A stretch of DNA of 63,577 nucleotides, taken from NCBI GenBank assembly GCA_903887375.1, contig CAISPN010000003.1:1-63577 (forward strand), in the 5' to 3' direction. The translations under genes were made by a program, and so were the position numbers. Position 1 is the first letter of the stretch; each line of letters begins with the position of its first letter. Origin of the DNA: an uncultured cyanobacterium (GTDB taxonomy: Bacteria > Cyanobacteriota > Cyanobacteriia > Cyanobacteriales > Microcystaceae). The notes beneath the pieces were generated by a model that saw nothing but the letters and a program-made list of their open reading frames with translations, searched no databases and was not told where the DNA came from. Below, piece by piece: positions 55,182 to 63,564 of the stretch.

Positions 55182-56227
55182 CTTCTTAAAGTCAAAAGCT
55201 CAGAAGGCTTGAAGGATCCTTTTTCTGTAATGATTGCAGTAATTAGTTCGCAACTGGTAACATCAAAAGCTGGATTATAAAAGTCAACTCCAGTACTAGG
55301 GCAGATCAAGGTTTCACCTACATGAGAGATTTCTGAGCTATGGCGCTGTTCAATTGGGATTTGTTCACCTGTAGCTAGGCTAAAGTCTATAGTTGATAGC
55401 GGAGCTGCTACATAAAATGGAACATTGTGCATTTTTGATATCACCGCTAGACCATAGGTTCCTATTTTGTTAGCTGTATCTCCATTGGCGGCGATTCTAT
55501 CTGCTCCTACAACTACCGCATCAATCATTCCCAATTTCATGCAATGCGCGGACATATTATCGCTGATTAATGTCACAGGAATACCCTCTTGAGCACATTC
55601 CCAAGTTGTTAATTTTGCTCCTTGCAGTCTGGGTCTGGTTTCATCGGCAATTACTCTGTCTAACCTGCCTGCTGACCAAGCCGCTCTTATGACTCCCAAG
55701 GCTGTCCCATAACCAGCAGTAGCTAGGGCGCCGGCGTTACAATGGGTCAAAATAGTCAGTTTCTTTTTTGTTTGGGGCAAGATTGCCAGACCTTCTTTAC
55801 CTATTGCTAAACATGTTTCTAGATCTTCTTGATGGATTGTTTGGGCTTCTTGAAGTAGCCGCCTTTTAATTGTTTCTACATCGCCAGCAGTCTCATTTGC
55901 AACTTTCATCACGCGCTCAATGGCCCAAAAAAGATTAACTGCAGTTGGCCGAGTTTCTCCCAACATTTCGGCAATACTTCCCAACTCTTGCAAAAAAAGT
56001 TCCCTATTTTCTATAGCAATATCTCTTGCTCCTAAATAAATACCGTAAGCTGCTGATACCCCAATTGCCGGGGCACCTCTAACTACCATAGTTTTAATCG
56101 CCTGGGCCATTTCGGAAGCTGATTTGATGGGCTTAAGAGTAAATTGATTGGGTAAGAGTGTTTGGTCAACTAAGTAGACCAAATCATCTTGCCAAATGAT
56201 GGGATTAACTTGGGAAGATATTGTCAT
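55178..56227 (-). CDS. mtnA: Methylthioribose-1-phosphate isomerase
   Basis: A 349-residue enzyme of the methionine salvage pathway. Signatures: [60 protein letters not shown] with the catalytic Cys, and [25 protein letters not shown]-terminal [22 protein letters not shown] fits. The next gene downstream overlaps by 4 bases (55178-55181); the Ycf49-like gene ends 22 bases upstream. Confidence 0.96.
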   Translation of the reverse strand: MTISSQVNPIIWQDDLVYLVDQTLLPNQFTLKPIKSASEMAQAIKTMVVRGAPAIGVSAAYGIYLGARDIAIENRELFLQELGSIAEMLGETRPTAVNLFWAIERVMKVANETAGDVETIKRRLLQEAQTIHQEDLETCLAIGKEGLAILPQTKKKLTILTHCNAGALATAGYGTALGVIRAAWSAGRLDRVIADETRPRLQGAKLTTWECAQEGIPVTLISDNMSAHCMKLGMIDAVVVGADRIAANGDTANKIGTYGLAVISKMHNVPFYVAAPLSTIDFSLATGEQIPIEQRHSSEISHVGETLICPSTGVDFYNPAFDVTSCELITAIITEKGSFKPSELLTLRR

Positions 56228-56249
56228 ATTTTTACTTTTTTCAATAATT

Positions 56250-56555
56250 TTAAACTGTTTCAGGTTTGGATTTTTTCCAAATCCACCAAGCAGCTAGGCA
56301 AAGTGTGCAGTTGCCCAGTAGGGTAGTAGCTGCTTGAACTGTGACTAGCCAATTGAGACTTTCATCATTGTCAAAAAAATGCCAAGTGCAGGCGCACATT
56401 GCGCTAATTAGAGCAGGCAACATACCATAAGAAAGGGCATACCATGCGGATTTACCAGTTCTTTGGGCATAGGTCCAAACTAGACTAATTGCAGCAATCC
56501 ATTCTAAAACACTAGAGATATGGATTACCCAGGTAGGTAGTGAAAGTGCGTGCAT
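56250..56555 (-). CDS. DUF2499/Ycf49-like membrane protein
   Basis: A 101-residue protein with three hydrophobic segments: [45 protein letters not shown] and [27 protein letters not shown]. The conserved H-x-S-S-x-L-E-W and the HFFDN-type end fit DUF2499 (Ycf49), found in cyanobacteria and plastids. No function is established. Its ATG overlaps the gshB stop by one base. Confidence 0.85.
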   Translation of the reverse strand: MHALSLPTWVIHISSVLEWIAAISLVWTYAQRTGKSAWYALSYGMLPALISAMCACTWHFFDNDESLNWLVTVQAATTLLGNCTLCLAAWWIWKKSKPETV

Positions 56556-57526
56556 TATTTGGCTTTCTGGCTATTTTCTAACCACTCCATCACCTTTAAC
56601 CCAAGTATTGTATTATTAAATCGATCAATTTCTCTTATTCCAGTCGGACTAGTTACATTGACCTCTGTCAAATAGCCGCCAATAACATCAATACCTACAA
56701 AATAAAGCCCATCTGAGCGCAATCTTGCACTTAAAGCTGAACAAATTTCATAGTCTCGTTCGGTGATATCTACTTTAGCAACTCTGCCGCCTACTGCCAT
56801 ATTGCCTCGAAATTCTCCACCAGTTGGAATACGATTGATAGCTCCAATGGGCTCGCCATTAAGCATTATAATCCGTTTGTCACCTTCTACTGCAGCAGGT
56901 ATATAAGTTTGTACCATTACAGGTTCTTTATTTTGTTTGGTGCTAATTTCAACTAAAGAGTTGATATTGCGATCCCCTTCGGCAAGATAGAGAATACCTT
57001 CACCGGCTTTGCCATGGAGTGGTTTTAAGATTGCCTGCCCATGAGCTTTGACAAAATCACTGATAATTGAGCGATCTTGGCTAACAATAGTTTCGGGCAT
57101 TAATGAGGGAAATTGTAAAGTATACATTTTCTCATTGGCATTGCGTAATCCTTCTGGACTATTGAGAACCTTAGTTTTGCTAGGATCTACCAAGTCTAAA
57201 ATATAAGTAGCATAGAGATATCCCGAATCTACTGGTGGATCTTTGCGCATCCAGATAGCATCCATCTCTTCTAGTGGTAACCATTGTGGCTCTCCTAATT
57301 CGTACCATTGCTCAGCTATTACATATTTTTGATCTAATAACTTGACGGGCACCAGAGTGACTGGAGTTAGAAGAGCATGAGCTTTACCTTGAAGTACTGT
57401 TAATTGTTCTATTTGAGTGAATAAAACTTCATGACCTCTCAATTGAGCAGATTCCATCAGTGCCACACTTGTGTCATGTCCAGGATCTAATAGCTCTATT
57501 GGATCTATGATGAATGCTAGTTTCAC
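56555..57526 (-). CDS. gshB: Glutathione synthetase
   Basis: A 323-residue ATP-grasp ligase joining gamma-glutamylcysteine and glycine. N-terminal MKLAFIIDPIELLDPGHDTSVALM, then IWMRKDPPVDSGYLYATYILD, the ATP-grasp segments AILKPLHGKAGEGILYL, VMVQTYIPAAVEGDKRIIML, and TEVNVTSPTGIREIDRF. All are standard. It is 26 bases after grxC, so glutathione and its glutaredoxin are encoded together. Confidence 0.96.
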   Translation of the reverse strand: MKLAFIIDPIELLDPGHDTSVALMESAQLRGHEVLFTQIEQLTVLQGKAHALLTPVTLVPVKLLDQKYVIAEQWYELGEPQWLPLEEMDAIWMRKDPPVDSGYLYATYILDLVDPSKTKVLNSPEGLRNANEKMYTLQFPSLMPETIVSQDRSIISDFVKAHGQAILKPLHGKAGEGILYLAEGDRNINSLVEISTKQNKEPVMVQTYIPAAVEGDKRIIMLNGEPIGAINRIPTGGEFRGNMAVGGRVAKVDITERDYEICSALSARLRSDGLYFVGIDVIGGYLTEVNVTSPTGIREIDRFNNTILGLKVMEWLENSQKAK

Positions 57527-57552
57527 GGATTCTGCGCCCCACTATAATTGAG

Positions 57553-57816
57553 TTAAACTGTTAAAAGATGATCTAATTGGCCTTGTGCTTCTAACGCGTG
57601 GATGTCATCACAGCCGCCAATATGCTGGTCATCTATAAAAATTTGGGGCACACTACGACGACCGTTTGCTCTGATTGACATTGCATCTCTAGCTTGAGAA
57701 TCTCCATCAATAACGTATTCAGTGTATTTTACTGATTTTTTATCTAGAAGAGCTTTAGCTCTGATACAGTAAGGACAAGTGCTCCATGTGTATATCTCAA
57801 CTTTTTTGCCAGCCAT
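57553..57816 (-). CDS. grxC: Glutaredoxin 3
   Basis: An 87-residue glutaredoxin with the dithiol active site WSTCPYCIRAK (CPYC) and the glutathione-binding cis-Pro RRSVPQIFID and GGCDD motif near the C-terminus. The extra Cys at GGCDD is found in many bacterial Grx3-type proteins. Could supply electrons to the glutaredoxin-linked ArsC, which is a reasonable link but is not shown. First gene of the minus-strand run down to 52380. Confidence 0.95.
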   Translation of the reverse strand: MAGKKVEIYTWSTCPYCIRAKALLDKKSVKYTEYVIDGDSQARDAMSIRANGRRSVPQIFIDDQHIGGCDDIHALEAQGQLDHLLTV

Positions 57817-57871
57817 TGAAATTGAACCATATCTGTGATTAGTTATATTAATTTTACCGGATTAGGAAAAG

Positions 57872-58645
57872 ATGAAAAAAATTATCGTAACAACCCTTAC
57901 TTTATTGGGTTTTGTTCAATATACTCAAGTTCTTAAAGCTGAAAATTTAACTCAATTAACCGAACTGCTCTCTTCTAATAATTGTATTGGCTGTGATCTC
58001 AATAATGCAGGTTTAGTTGGGGCAAATCTCAGCCGAGCTCGTCTCAATAGGGCCAATCTGAGCAATGCCAATCTCAGTGGAGCCAATTTAAGTAAAGCAG
58101 ATCTCAGTGGTAGTAATCTCTCTGGCGCTTCACTCAACGGGGCCAATCTCATAGGGGCAAACTTAACAGGGGCAATTTTAACTGGAACTGATCTTCGCTC
58201 CAGCTATCTTACCGGTTCAACTATCTCTGCCATACAGTTGCAAAGCGCTTATATCCAAGGAGCTGTAGGTATTCCTCAATCTGCTGGAACCAAAGATCTT
58301 TTCTATAGTTGGGGAATGATGGAGATGAATAAGGGCAATTATAAAGGGGCAACAGACTATTACAATAAATCTCTAGTGTTAGATCCTTCTATGGCAAAAT
58401 CTCATTTGGGAAAAGCTTTTTGCCAAATGAGACTTGGGGATTATCTAGGGGCGGTCTCAGAAGCCAAGATTGCAGGTAGAATCTTTGAGGAGCAGAAAAA
58501 TACCGCCGGAGTTGAATCTTCCCAAGATTTGATTAAAAGTATTGAGATTGCCAGTAAACCTGCTGAAGTTAAGCCGCCTGAGCCTAATTTTTTGGATTTT
58601 GTAGGAAATCTTGCTGTTTTTGCTTTACAGTTTGTTCGTTTTTGA
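57872..58645 (+). CDS. Secreted pentapeptide-repeat protein with TPR-like region
   Basis: A 257-residue protein. Residues 1-22 are a signal peptide (LTLLGFVQYTQVLKA). A short N-terminal part has the motif NNCIGCDLNNAGL. Pentapeptide repeats of the A(N/D)LxG type follow from about 50 to 125 (ANLSRARLNRANLSNANLSG), which would form a quadrilateral beta-helix. A TPR-like region (about 150-215, SWGMMEMNKGNYKGATDYYNKSLVLDP) follows. The cellular role is not known. It precedes the histidine kinase gene by 13 bases. Confidence 0.85.
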   Translation: MKKIIVTTLTLLGFVQYTQVLKAENLTQLTELLSSNNCIGCDLNNAGLVGANLSRARLNRANLSNANLSGANLSKADLSGSNLSGASLNGANLIGANLTGAILTGTDLRSSYLTGSTISAIQLQSAYIQGAVGIPQSAGTKDLFYSWGMMEMNKGNYKGATDYYNKSLVLDPSMAKSHLGKAFCQMRLGDYLGAVSEAKIAGRIFEEQKNTAGVESSQDLIKSIEIASKPAEVKPPEPNFLDFVGNLAVFALQFVRF

Positions 58646-58658
58646 GCTGAGGCTATTT

Positions 58659-60557
58659 ATGTTCTCACGTCAGTCTTCTTTTCGTAGCATCCTGCTCTCC
58701 AGGTTATTATTAGTTAGTTTACCAATTTTACTAATCGGCATATATGTAACTTACCTCAAGGCATATTCAGCTTTCTTGAATTCAGCAAGATCTACTTTGA
58801 CAGGAAAAGCTATAAGAAAGGCTGACAATATTAAAGAATCTATTTATTATTTGAAAAGTAATTTGCTCTCTGCAAGTTCAAGTTATATCTTTCAAGAACC
58901 AACTAAACCAAAATCAATTTATCAAGAATTTATCAATGAATTAACTAAGGAATTAAATAGAGAATCAGTAGGTGATATTTATTGCTTTAAACTTACTCAA
59001 TTTTCCAATAATCAGATTATTGCAAATAACTGTCATTCAGATATTATATTTTCGCAGAAAAATCATTGGGTCTCTACTTCAAAAAGAAAATATAATATAT
59101 CTTTGAGCAATGTTCATATCAGCACAATTAGTCTGAATCAGAAATATCCTAATCAGCTCTATTTAAATTTTGCGACCCCGATTTATGATTCTAAGGGTAA
59201 TATTAAATTCATTCTAAATCTAGTAGCAGCTATTTCAGAATCTAAAAATAGCCAGCCTATATCTGAATTAGATTATTCGGCTATTATCAACGAAAAAGGA
59301 ATCATTCTTGCTTATCCTGATCAAAACAAAATTGGTAACAGTATATATTTTGGTAACTATGAGCAACGTATGGCAATTCTTTTAAATAATGCTATACAAG
59401 GACAGAAGAATTTTATTCATTTAATCTCTAATGAAAAAAAAGGTAAAGAATTGATTGCTGGCTATAGCTCGATACCAAGTCCTATCACTGGAGAAGAAAA
59501 TAAGAAATGGGTGGTTTTAGCACTTTCTCCTCTATCCAATGTGATTGAACCTTTAAAGGAAATTCAAGCAACTTTGTTTTATATGGTCTTTACCCTTGTT
59601 ATTGCTAGTGTTTTGGCAATGCTCTACATGGCATATGAATTGGCTAGTCCCATAGAGCAAATCAGAGACTATGCCCTTAGTCAAAATAATCTCAATTCTC
59701 GGGAAGAACTTCCCAAAGATGTGGGAATCAAGGAATTTGACCAATTAGCTGTTGCTATCGAGGAGATGTTGAACCGTTTGCAAAAATGGGGAGAGGAGAT
59801 CAAATCTGCTTGGCAGGAGGCAAAACAAGCCAATGAAATGAGAAATGAGTTTCTGACTACTATATCCCATGAGTTGAGAACTCCTCTTAACGGTATTATT
59901 AACTCAATCAGAGTTGTCAAAGACGGTCTTTGTAACAATATTGAAGAAGAGCGAGAATTTCTTGAGCAGGCTGAACTTGGTACTATTCACCTTTCCAAGA
60001 TTATCAATGATATTTTAAATATCGGCAAAATTGAGGCCGGAAAAATGAATGTGTTCCTTGAGCCAGTTGATTTACAAAAAAGCCTTACTGAAGTTATCAA
60101 TCTACAAAAAGCTGCAATTCAACAAAAAGGTCTATATCTAAATGAGCCTTGTTGGGAATCCAAAGTGACTGTAAATGCTGATCCTGATAAACTAAAACAA
60201 GTATTTATTAATCTTATCAATAATGCCATCAAATTTACTGATAGAGGGGGAATAAATATAAGCTTCGATATTGATCAAGAAAACAATTCTGTTATAGTAA
60301 AATTTCAAGATACTGGAATAGGAATTGAATCTAAAGACCAATCAAAGCTTTTTCGCCCTTTTGTGATGGTCGATGGTAGTACTACTCGCAAGTTTGGCGG
60401 TACTGGTTTAGGTTTGGCTATTTGCTACAATTTGATGCAATTGATGGGCGGCAAGATTTCTCTTTTTAGCTCTGGCGCTATGAAAGGGACTACTCTTGTA
60501 GTTTCCTTACCACTTCTTAAAGTCACTCCCTTAGAGCTAAATCATCTAGATATATAA
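58659..60557 (+). CDS. Membrane sensor histidine kinase
   Basis: A protein of 632 residues from ATG 58659 (MFSRQSSFRSILLS). Domains in order: TM segment about 14-32; a periplasmic or extracellular sensor of Cache-like type (about 33-300); second TM near 308-328 (VFTLVIASVLAMLYMAYELA); a HAMP-like linker to about 390; HisKA with phosphoacceptor His in TISHELRTPLNGIINSI near 404; HATPase with N box NLINNAIKFTD near 517, DTGIGI near 550 and FGGTGLGLAI near 580. No receiver domain, and no response regulator next to it. The longer frame from 58611 overlaps the previous gene and is less likely. Confidence 0.92.
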   Translation: MFSRQSSFRSILLSRLLLVSLPILLIGIYVTYLKAYSAFLNSARSTLTGKAIRKADNIKESIYYLKSNLLSASSSYIFQEPTKPKSIYQEFINELTKELNRESVGDIYCFKLTQFSNNQIIANNCHSDIIFSQKNHWVSTSKRKYNISLSNVHISTISLNQKYPNQLYLNFATPIYDSKGNIKFILNLVAAISESKNSQPISELDYSAIINEKGIILAYPDQNKIGNSIYFGNYEQRMAILLNNAIQGQKNFIHLISNEKKGKELIAGYSSIPSPITGEENKKWVVLALSPLSNVIEPLKEIQATLFYMVFTLVIASVLAMLYMAYELASPIEQIRDYALSQNNLNSREELPKDVGIKEFDQLAVAIEEMLNRLQKWGEEIKSAWQEAKQANEMRNEFLTTISHELRTPLNGIINSIRVVKDGLCNNIEEEREFLEQAELGTIHLSKIINDILNIGKIEAGKMNVFLEPVDLQKSLTEVINLQKAAIQQKGLYLNEPCWESKVTVNADPDKLKQVFINLINNAIKFTDRGGINISFDIDQENNSVIVKFQDTGIGIESKDQSKLFRPFVMVDGSTTRKFGGTGLGLAICYNLMQLMGGKISLFSSGAMKGTTLVVSLPLLKVTPLELNHLDI

Positions 60558-60569
60558 AATGACCCCAAC

Positions 60570-61289
60570 TTATTCCCAAGTTTCAGTATTTATCTTTAAA
60601 AAGGCGTCTCTTGCCGCTGCTTGCTGGGATGCTTTTTTAGATTGTCCTTTACCTTTTCCCAAAATCTCCCCATTTAACCAGACTTGGGCTTGAAATCTTT
60701 CTGGATCCCCTTGTTGTGAACTGAGTTCTTCAACTCTATACTCTGGCAAACGTTTATAGTTTAATTGGGACCATTCTTGTAGCGCATCTTTATAATTTTC
60801 TAAAGCTGGATCTTTTAAAATCTCTCTGCTTTTATCTTTTAATAATGTATCTAACCAGGGACGAATTAAGCTCATATTATTAGTACTTAGATAAAGAGCT
60901 CCTAGGATAGCTTCAAACATCTCAGCTAAGCGTGATGATCTACCACTGCTATCTTTAGCGCTTTGTCCTGACATCAGGAGAAATTGTTCCAAACCAAGAG
61001 CATCTGCCCATTGAGCTAGGGTTTTATCGCTGACTAATACTGAGCGAATTGCAGTAAATTGACCAACATTGGTCAGGGGATACTCTTCTAGTAACAATTC
61101 TGCGGAAATCAAACGAACTACAGCATCACCCAAGAACTCCAGTTGTTGGTAATTCTCAATTGGGGAATAACTTGGATGTGTCAAGGCTAAATCAAGCAAA
61201 TCCCACTTGATGGATTTGTCATCTTCTAAACCTAGTCTTTGTAAGACGCTCTTTAGTTGTTTTCTTCTTACTGGATCGTTATTATTCAT
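60570..61289 (-). CDS. rnc: Ribonuclease III
   Basis: A 239-residue enzyme cleaving double-stranded RNA. The RNase III signature is QLEFLGDAVVRLISAELL, with the second acidic pair in RLAEMFEAILGALYL. A C-terminal dsRNA-binding domain runs from about 162 (NYKDALQEWSQLNYKRLPEYRV to KGKGQSKKASQQAAARDAFLKI). Length is normal. It diverges from the RHH-arm protein gene, whose promoter region begins right behind its start. Confidence 0.96.
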   Translation of the reverse strand: MNNNDPVRRKQLKSVLQRLGLEDDKSIKWDLLDLALTHPSYSPIENYQQLEFLGDAVVRLISAELLLEEYPLTNVGQFTAIRSVLVSDKTLAQWADALGLEQFLLMSGQSAKDSSGRSSRLAEMFEAILGALYLSTNNMSLIRPWLDTLLKDKSREILKDPALENYKDALQEWSQLNYKRLPEYRVEELSSQQGDPERFQAQVWLNGEILGKGKGQSKKASQQAAARDAFLKINTETWE

Positions 61290-61369
61290 AGAGACTGAGA
61301 ATTTAATGCAGCAATTCTACAATATTTCACTAATTATTTACAAACTATATTTTAACATCCTTTTTTATT

Positions 61370-61416
61370 TATATATGCTATATATAATATATAAAATAGC
61401 ACGTATAGCATATATA
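61370..61416. promoter_or_regulatory. 13-bp perfect inverted repeat, probable operator of the RHH-arm gene
   Basis: TATATATGCTATA (61370-61382) and TATAGCATATATA (61404-61416) are perfect inverted repeats with 21 bases between and end 6 bases before the ATG at 61423. A third TAGCA half-site lies inside at 61397-61401. The AT-rich block also would hold the promoter. This is the arrangement expected for autoregulation by a ribbon-helix-helix protein, such as the one encoded just after. Confidence 0.6.
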
Positions 61417-61422
61417 GTTTTT

Positions 61423-61965
61423 ATGAAAGAAATTTACCAGCCAACCGTTCCAATCAGTGTCCGAGTTAACCCCAGTGAGTGGGAAGAGTTTAAAAAGCTT
61501 TGTCGCAGAGAGGGAATCACTAGCGCAACTGCGGGAATCAATATTTTGATATTGGCCGCGCTTAAAAAAATAGTTTCTTTGAACGAACTTGAATCTCTCA
61601 ATAAAGAAACAACAACCCCCCGAAGTGAGCAAAATCAACCGTCATCTATGCTCAAAGCCCTAGAAGAATTAAATCAAAAGGTAAAAGCCCTAGAAGAATT
61701 AAATCAAAATAATAGGCTCGATAATATAGCCGAAGATCTAATTCGAGTTAATCAAAAGCTTAGGCTTTGCAGTATTAGACAAAAGGGAAAAAGATTCTAC
61801 CTGAGAGCTACATTGCCTTTAAAACAGGGAACAGGCAGAAAAAGCCAAGAGATTCGAACAGGAGCTATTGCCAATAAAGAGGGATTAAGCATTGCTCAAT
61901 CAAAGGCTAAAAAGCTTGAATCTGACTTGAGCTTAAGTAAGTTCCAATGGTCTGATTGGCTTTGA
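61423..61965 (+). CDS. RHH-like, coiled-coil and integrase arm-type DNA-binding protein
   Basis: A 180-residue protein from ATG 61423 (the frame is open further upstream but without support). Residues about 7-48 (TVPISVRVNPSEWEEFKKLC, then GITSATAGINILILAAL) resemble a ribbon-helix-helix domain. Residues 78-97 are a duplicated KALEELNQ coil. Residues about 113-180 match the arm-type DNA-binding domain at the start of many cyanobacterial tyrosine integrases: RFYLRATLPLKQGTGRKSQEIR, then GLSIAQSKAKKLESDLSLSKFQWSDWL. No catalytic domain follows. It sits 70 bases upstream of a complete tyrosine recombinase, so the two may act together. A truncated integrase is the alternative. Confidence 0.7.
   Translation: MKEIYQPTVPISVRVNPSEWEEFKKLCRREGITSATAGINILILAALKKIVSLNELESLNKETTTPRSEQNQPSSMLKALEELNQKVKALEELNQNNRLDNIAEDLIRVNQKLRLCSIRQKGKRFYLRATLPLKQGTGRKSQEIRTGAIANKEGLSIAQSKAKKLESDLSLSKFQWSDWL
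61654..61709 (+). repeat. Tandem 26-bp repeat encoding KALEELNQ
   Basis: Two perfect copies of a 26-base unit (61654-61679 and 61684-61709) at a 30-base period, in frame, encode KALEELNQ twice within the RHH-arm protein. It extends a coiled coil. Perfect DNA identity indicates recent duplication. Confidence 0.9.
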
Positions 61966-62035
61966 AAATAATAAGATAATATAGTATTATTGCTTTAGTT
62001 ACGGAAAGACCTATTATCGTAACTAAAACTTATGT

Positions 62036-62989
62036 ATGCTAACAATAACTGATTTTTCTAAACCTCAAAACCCTTATCCACAGGATGTTCTAGGGATTCT
62101 TCTCTCTGAGCGCCGCTCGAAAAATACCCAAAGGGCCTACCTAGGAGATCTGAGGATATTTTTCAGCTTTATCGCTGCTGATGAACCTCTAACAGCTAGT
62201 TTAGTAGCTCGTTTTTTGCAACTTAAGCGTGAGCAGGCTGTGATTTTGGTCTTGCGCTTTAAAGCCCATTGCCTGGAAAACAACTTAGCCGAAGCAACCC
62301 TCAATCGCCGATTAGCTGCTATTAGGGCCTTAGTGAGTATGGGTCAAACAGTGGGAGCTTGCAGCTATAACCTAGATGATATTAAAGGAGAGAAAGTCCA
62401 ATCCTATAGAGATACTACAGGGGTGGAAGTATCAACCTTTACTCAATGTTTGGCCAAATGTGATCTCAATACTCCTAAAGGAAAAAGAGATTACGCCCTA
62501 TTGCATTTACTCTGGTCTAATGGATTAAGAAGAGGTGAAGTTGCTAGCTTAAAAATAAACGATCTAGACCTAGACTCAAAACGCTTGAGAATTTACGGTA
62601 AGGGATTGGGAACTCAAGCTCTATGGATAGATCTCTCTCAAGCAACAACCTCGGCAATAGAGCGTTGGCTTCTAACGAGAGAACTCCTTACAGAGCAATC
62701 ACCCATATTTAGTAGCCTTCATGCAGGTTATAAAGATTATCCTTTGACTACTACTGGAATATATAAGATCGTTGAGCAGTATTTTAAATTAGTCACTAGC
62801 AAGCACATCTCGCCCCATAGAATCAGACATAGTGCCATAACTGCTGCTCTGGATCTTTACAATGGAGATGTGAGGAAGGTTCAAAAATTCTCCAGACATA
62901 AGAGCATCGAAACCCTAATGATTTACGATGACAACCGACAAAATTCACAAAAACAAATCAGCAAATCTCTTAGCGATCTATTAGGATAA
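62036..62989 (+). CDS. Tyrosine recombinase/integrase (XerC-like, cyanobacterial type)
   Basis: A 317-residue site-specific recombinase with an N-terminal SAM-like core-binding domain (residues about 18-110, ILLSERRSKNTQRAYLGDLRIFF) and a catalytic domain. Catalytic residues visible: Arg in SNGLRRGEVASL (about 164), Lys in IYGKGLG, His-x-x-Arg in SPHRIRHS (about 261-264), His in FSRHKS (about 289) and Tyr in LMIYDDNR (about 297). Relatives are widespread on cyanobacterial chromosomes. It has no arm-binding domain, unlike phage integrases; such a domain is encoded just upstream. Its stop overlaps the cheB start by one base. Confidence 0.93.
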   Translation: MLTITDFSKPQNPYPQDVLGILLSERRSKNTQRAYLGDLRIFFSFIAADEPLTASLVARFLQLKREQAVILVLRFKAHCLENNLAEATLNRRLAAIRALVSMGQTVGACSYNLDDIKGEKVQSYRDTTGVEVSTFTQCLAKCDLNTPKGKRDYALLHLLWSNGLRRGEVASLKINDLDLDSKRLRIYGKGLGTQALWIDLSQATTSAIERWLLTRELLTEQSPIFSSLHAGYKDYPLTTTGIYKIVEQYFKLVTSKHISPHRIRHSAITAALDLYNGDVRKVQKFSRHKSIETLMIYDDNRQNSQKQISKSLSDLLG

Positions 62990-63564
62990 TGTATGAATCA
63001 CCTTATAGAGTCGTTGCCATAGGCGCATCGGCCGGAGGTATTAATGCAATATCAAAAGTTTTAGCTTCCTTGGGTAGTAATTTTCCTGTAGGTATAGTTG
63101 TAGTTCAACATTTACCAAGGCAATACCCATCTTATTTAGCTCAAATATTTGGGCGCATTACGACAATGACAGTTAAAGAGGCAGCAGATGGTGATCTAAT
63201 TAGCGCTGGATTGGTATTAATTGCACCACCAGATTATCATGTACTGGTTAATTCTAAAGGCGTGATTTCCTTAAGCCAAACAGCCAAGGTTAACTATGTC
63301 AGACCTTCTGTAGATGTTCTATTTGAATCAATAGCCCAAAGCTATCAACAAAAAGCTATTGCCGTAATTCTCTCAGGTACAGGAATCGATGGCAGATCTG
63401 GCGTCGGGGCTATTGCTGTCAATGGAGGTAAGGTAATAGTGCAAAATCCACAAAGCTCTCAGTATAAAGGGATGCCTGAAGCAGCAGTTAGTACTACAAT
63501 AGCGGATTACATTGTGCCATTAGAGCTCATAGGTCCTACTTTAGAGGCTTTAGTATCCCCATGA
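62989..63564 (+). CDS. cheB: CheB-type protein-glutamate methylesterase domain protein (no receiver)
   Basis: A 191-residue protein consisting of the CheB catalytic domain: AIGASAGGINAI with the catalytic Ser, VVQHLPRQYPSYLAQIF with the His, and ILSGTGIDGRSGVGAI with the Asp. No receiver domain is present, so it is not regulated like classical CheB. Its ATG overlaps the recombinase stop (TAATG) and its stop overlaps the next start (ATGA, 63561-63564). Such stand-alone CheB genes usually pair with CheR, or belong to CheB-CheR-PAS hybrid kinases that have been split. Confidence 0.88.
   Translation: MYESPYRVVAIGASAGGINAISKVLASLGSNFPVGIVVVQHLPRQYPSYLAQIFGRITTMTVKEAADGDLISAGLVLIAPPDYHVLVNSKGVISLSQTAKVNYVRPSVDVLFESIAQSYQQKAIAVILSGTGIDGRSGVGAIAVNGGKVIVQNPQSSQYKGMPEAAVSTTIADYIVPLELIGPTLEALVSP

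Noticed and set aside
57952-58152. Leu/Arg-rich antisense ORF in the pentapeptide gene
   Set aside because: The 15-base periodicity of pentapeptide repeats opens the antisense frame; no independent evidence.
58021-58200. DNA repeat of about 15 bases, considered as a possible CRISPR or satellite
   Set aside because: It is the coding periodicity of pentapeptide repeats; units are too short and too variable for a CRISPR array.
61207-61422. Long N-terminal extension of the RHH-arm protein
   Set aside because: The extension is AT-rich promoter DNA overlapping the rnc start and containing the inverted repeat; the ATG at 61423 begins the recognisable domain.
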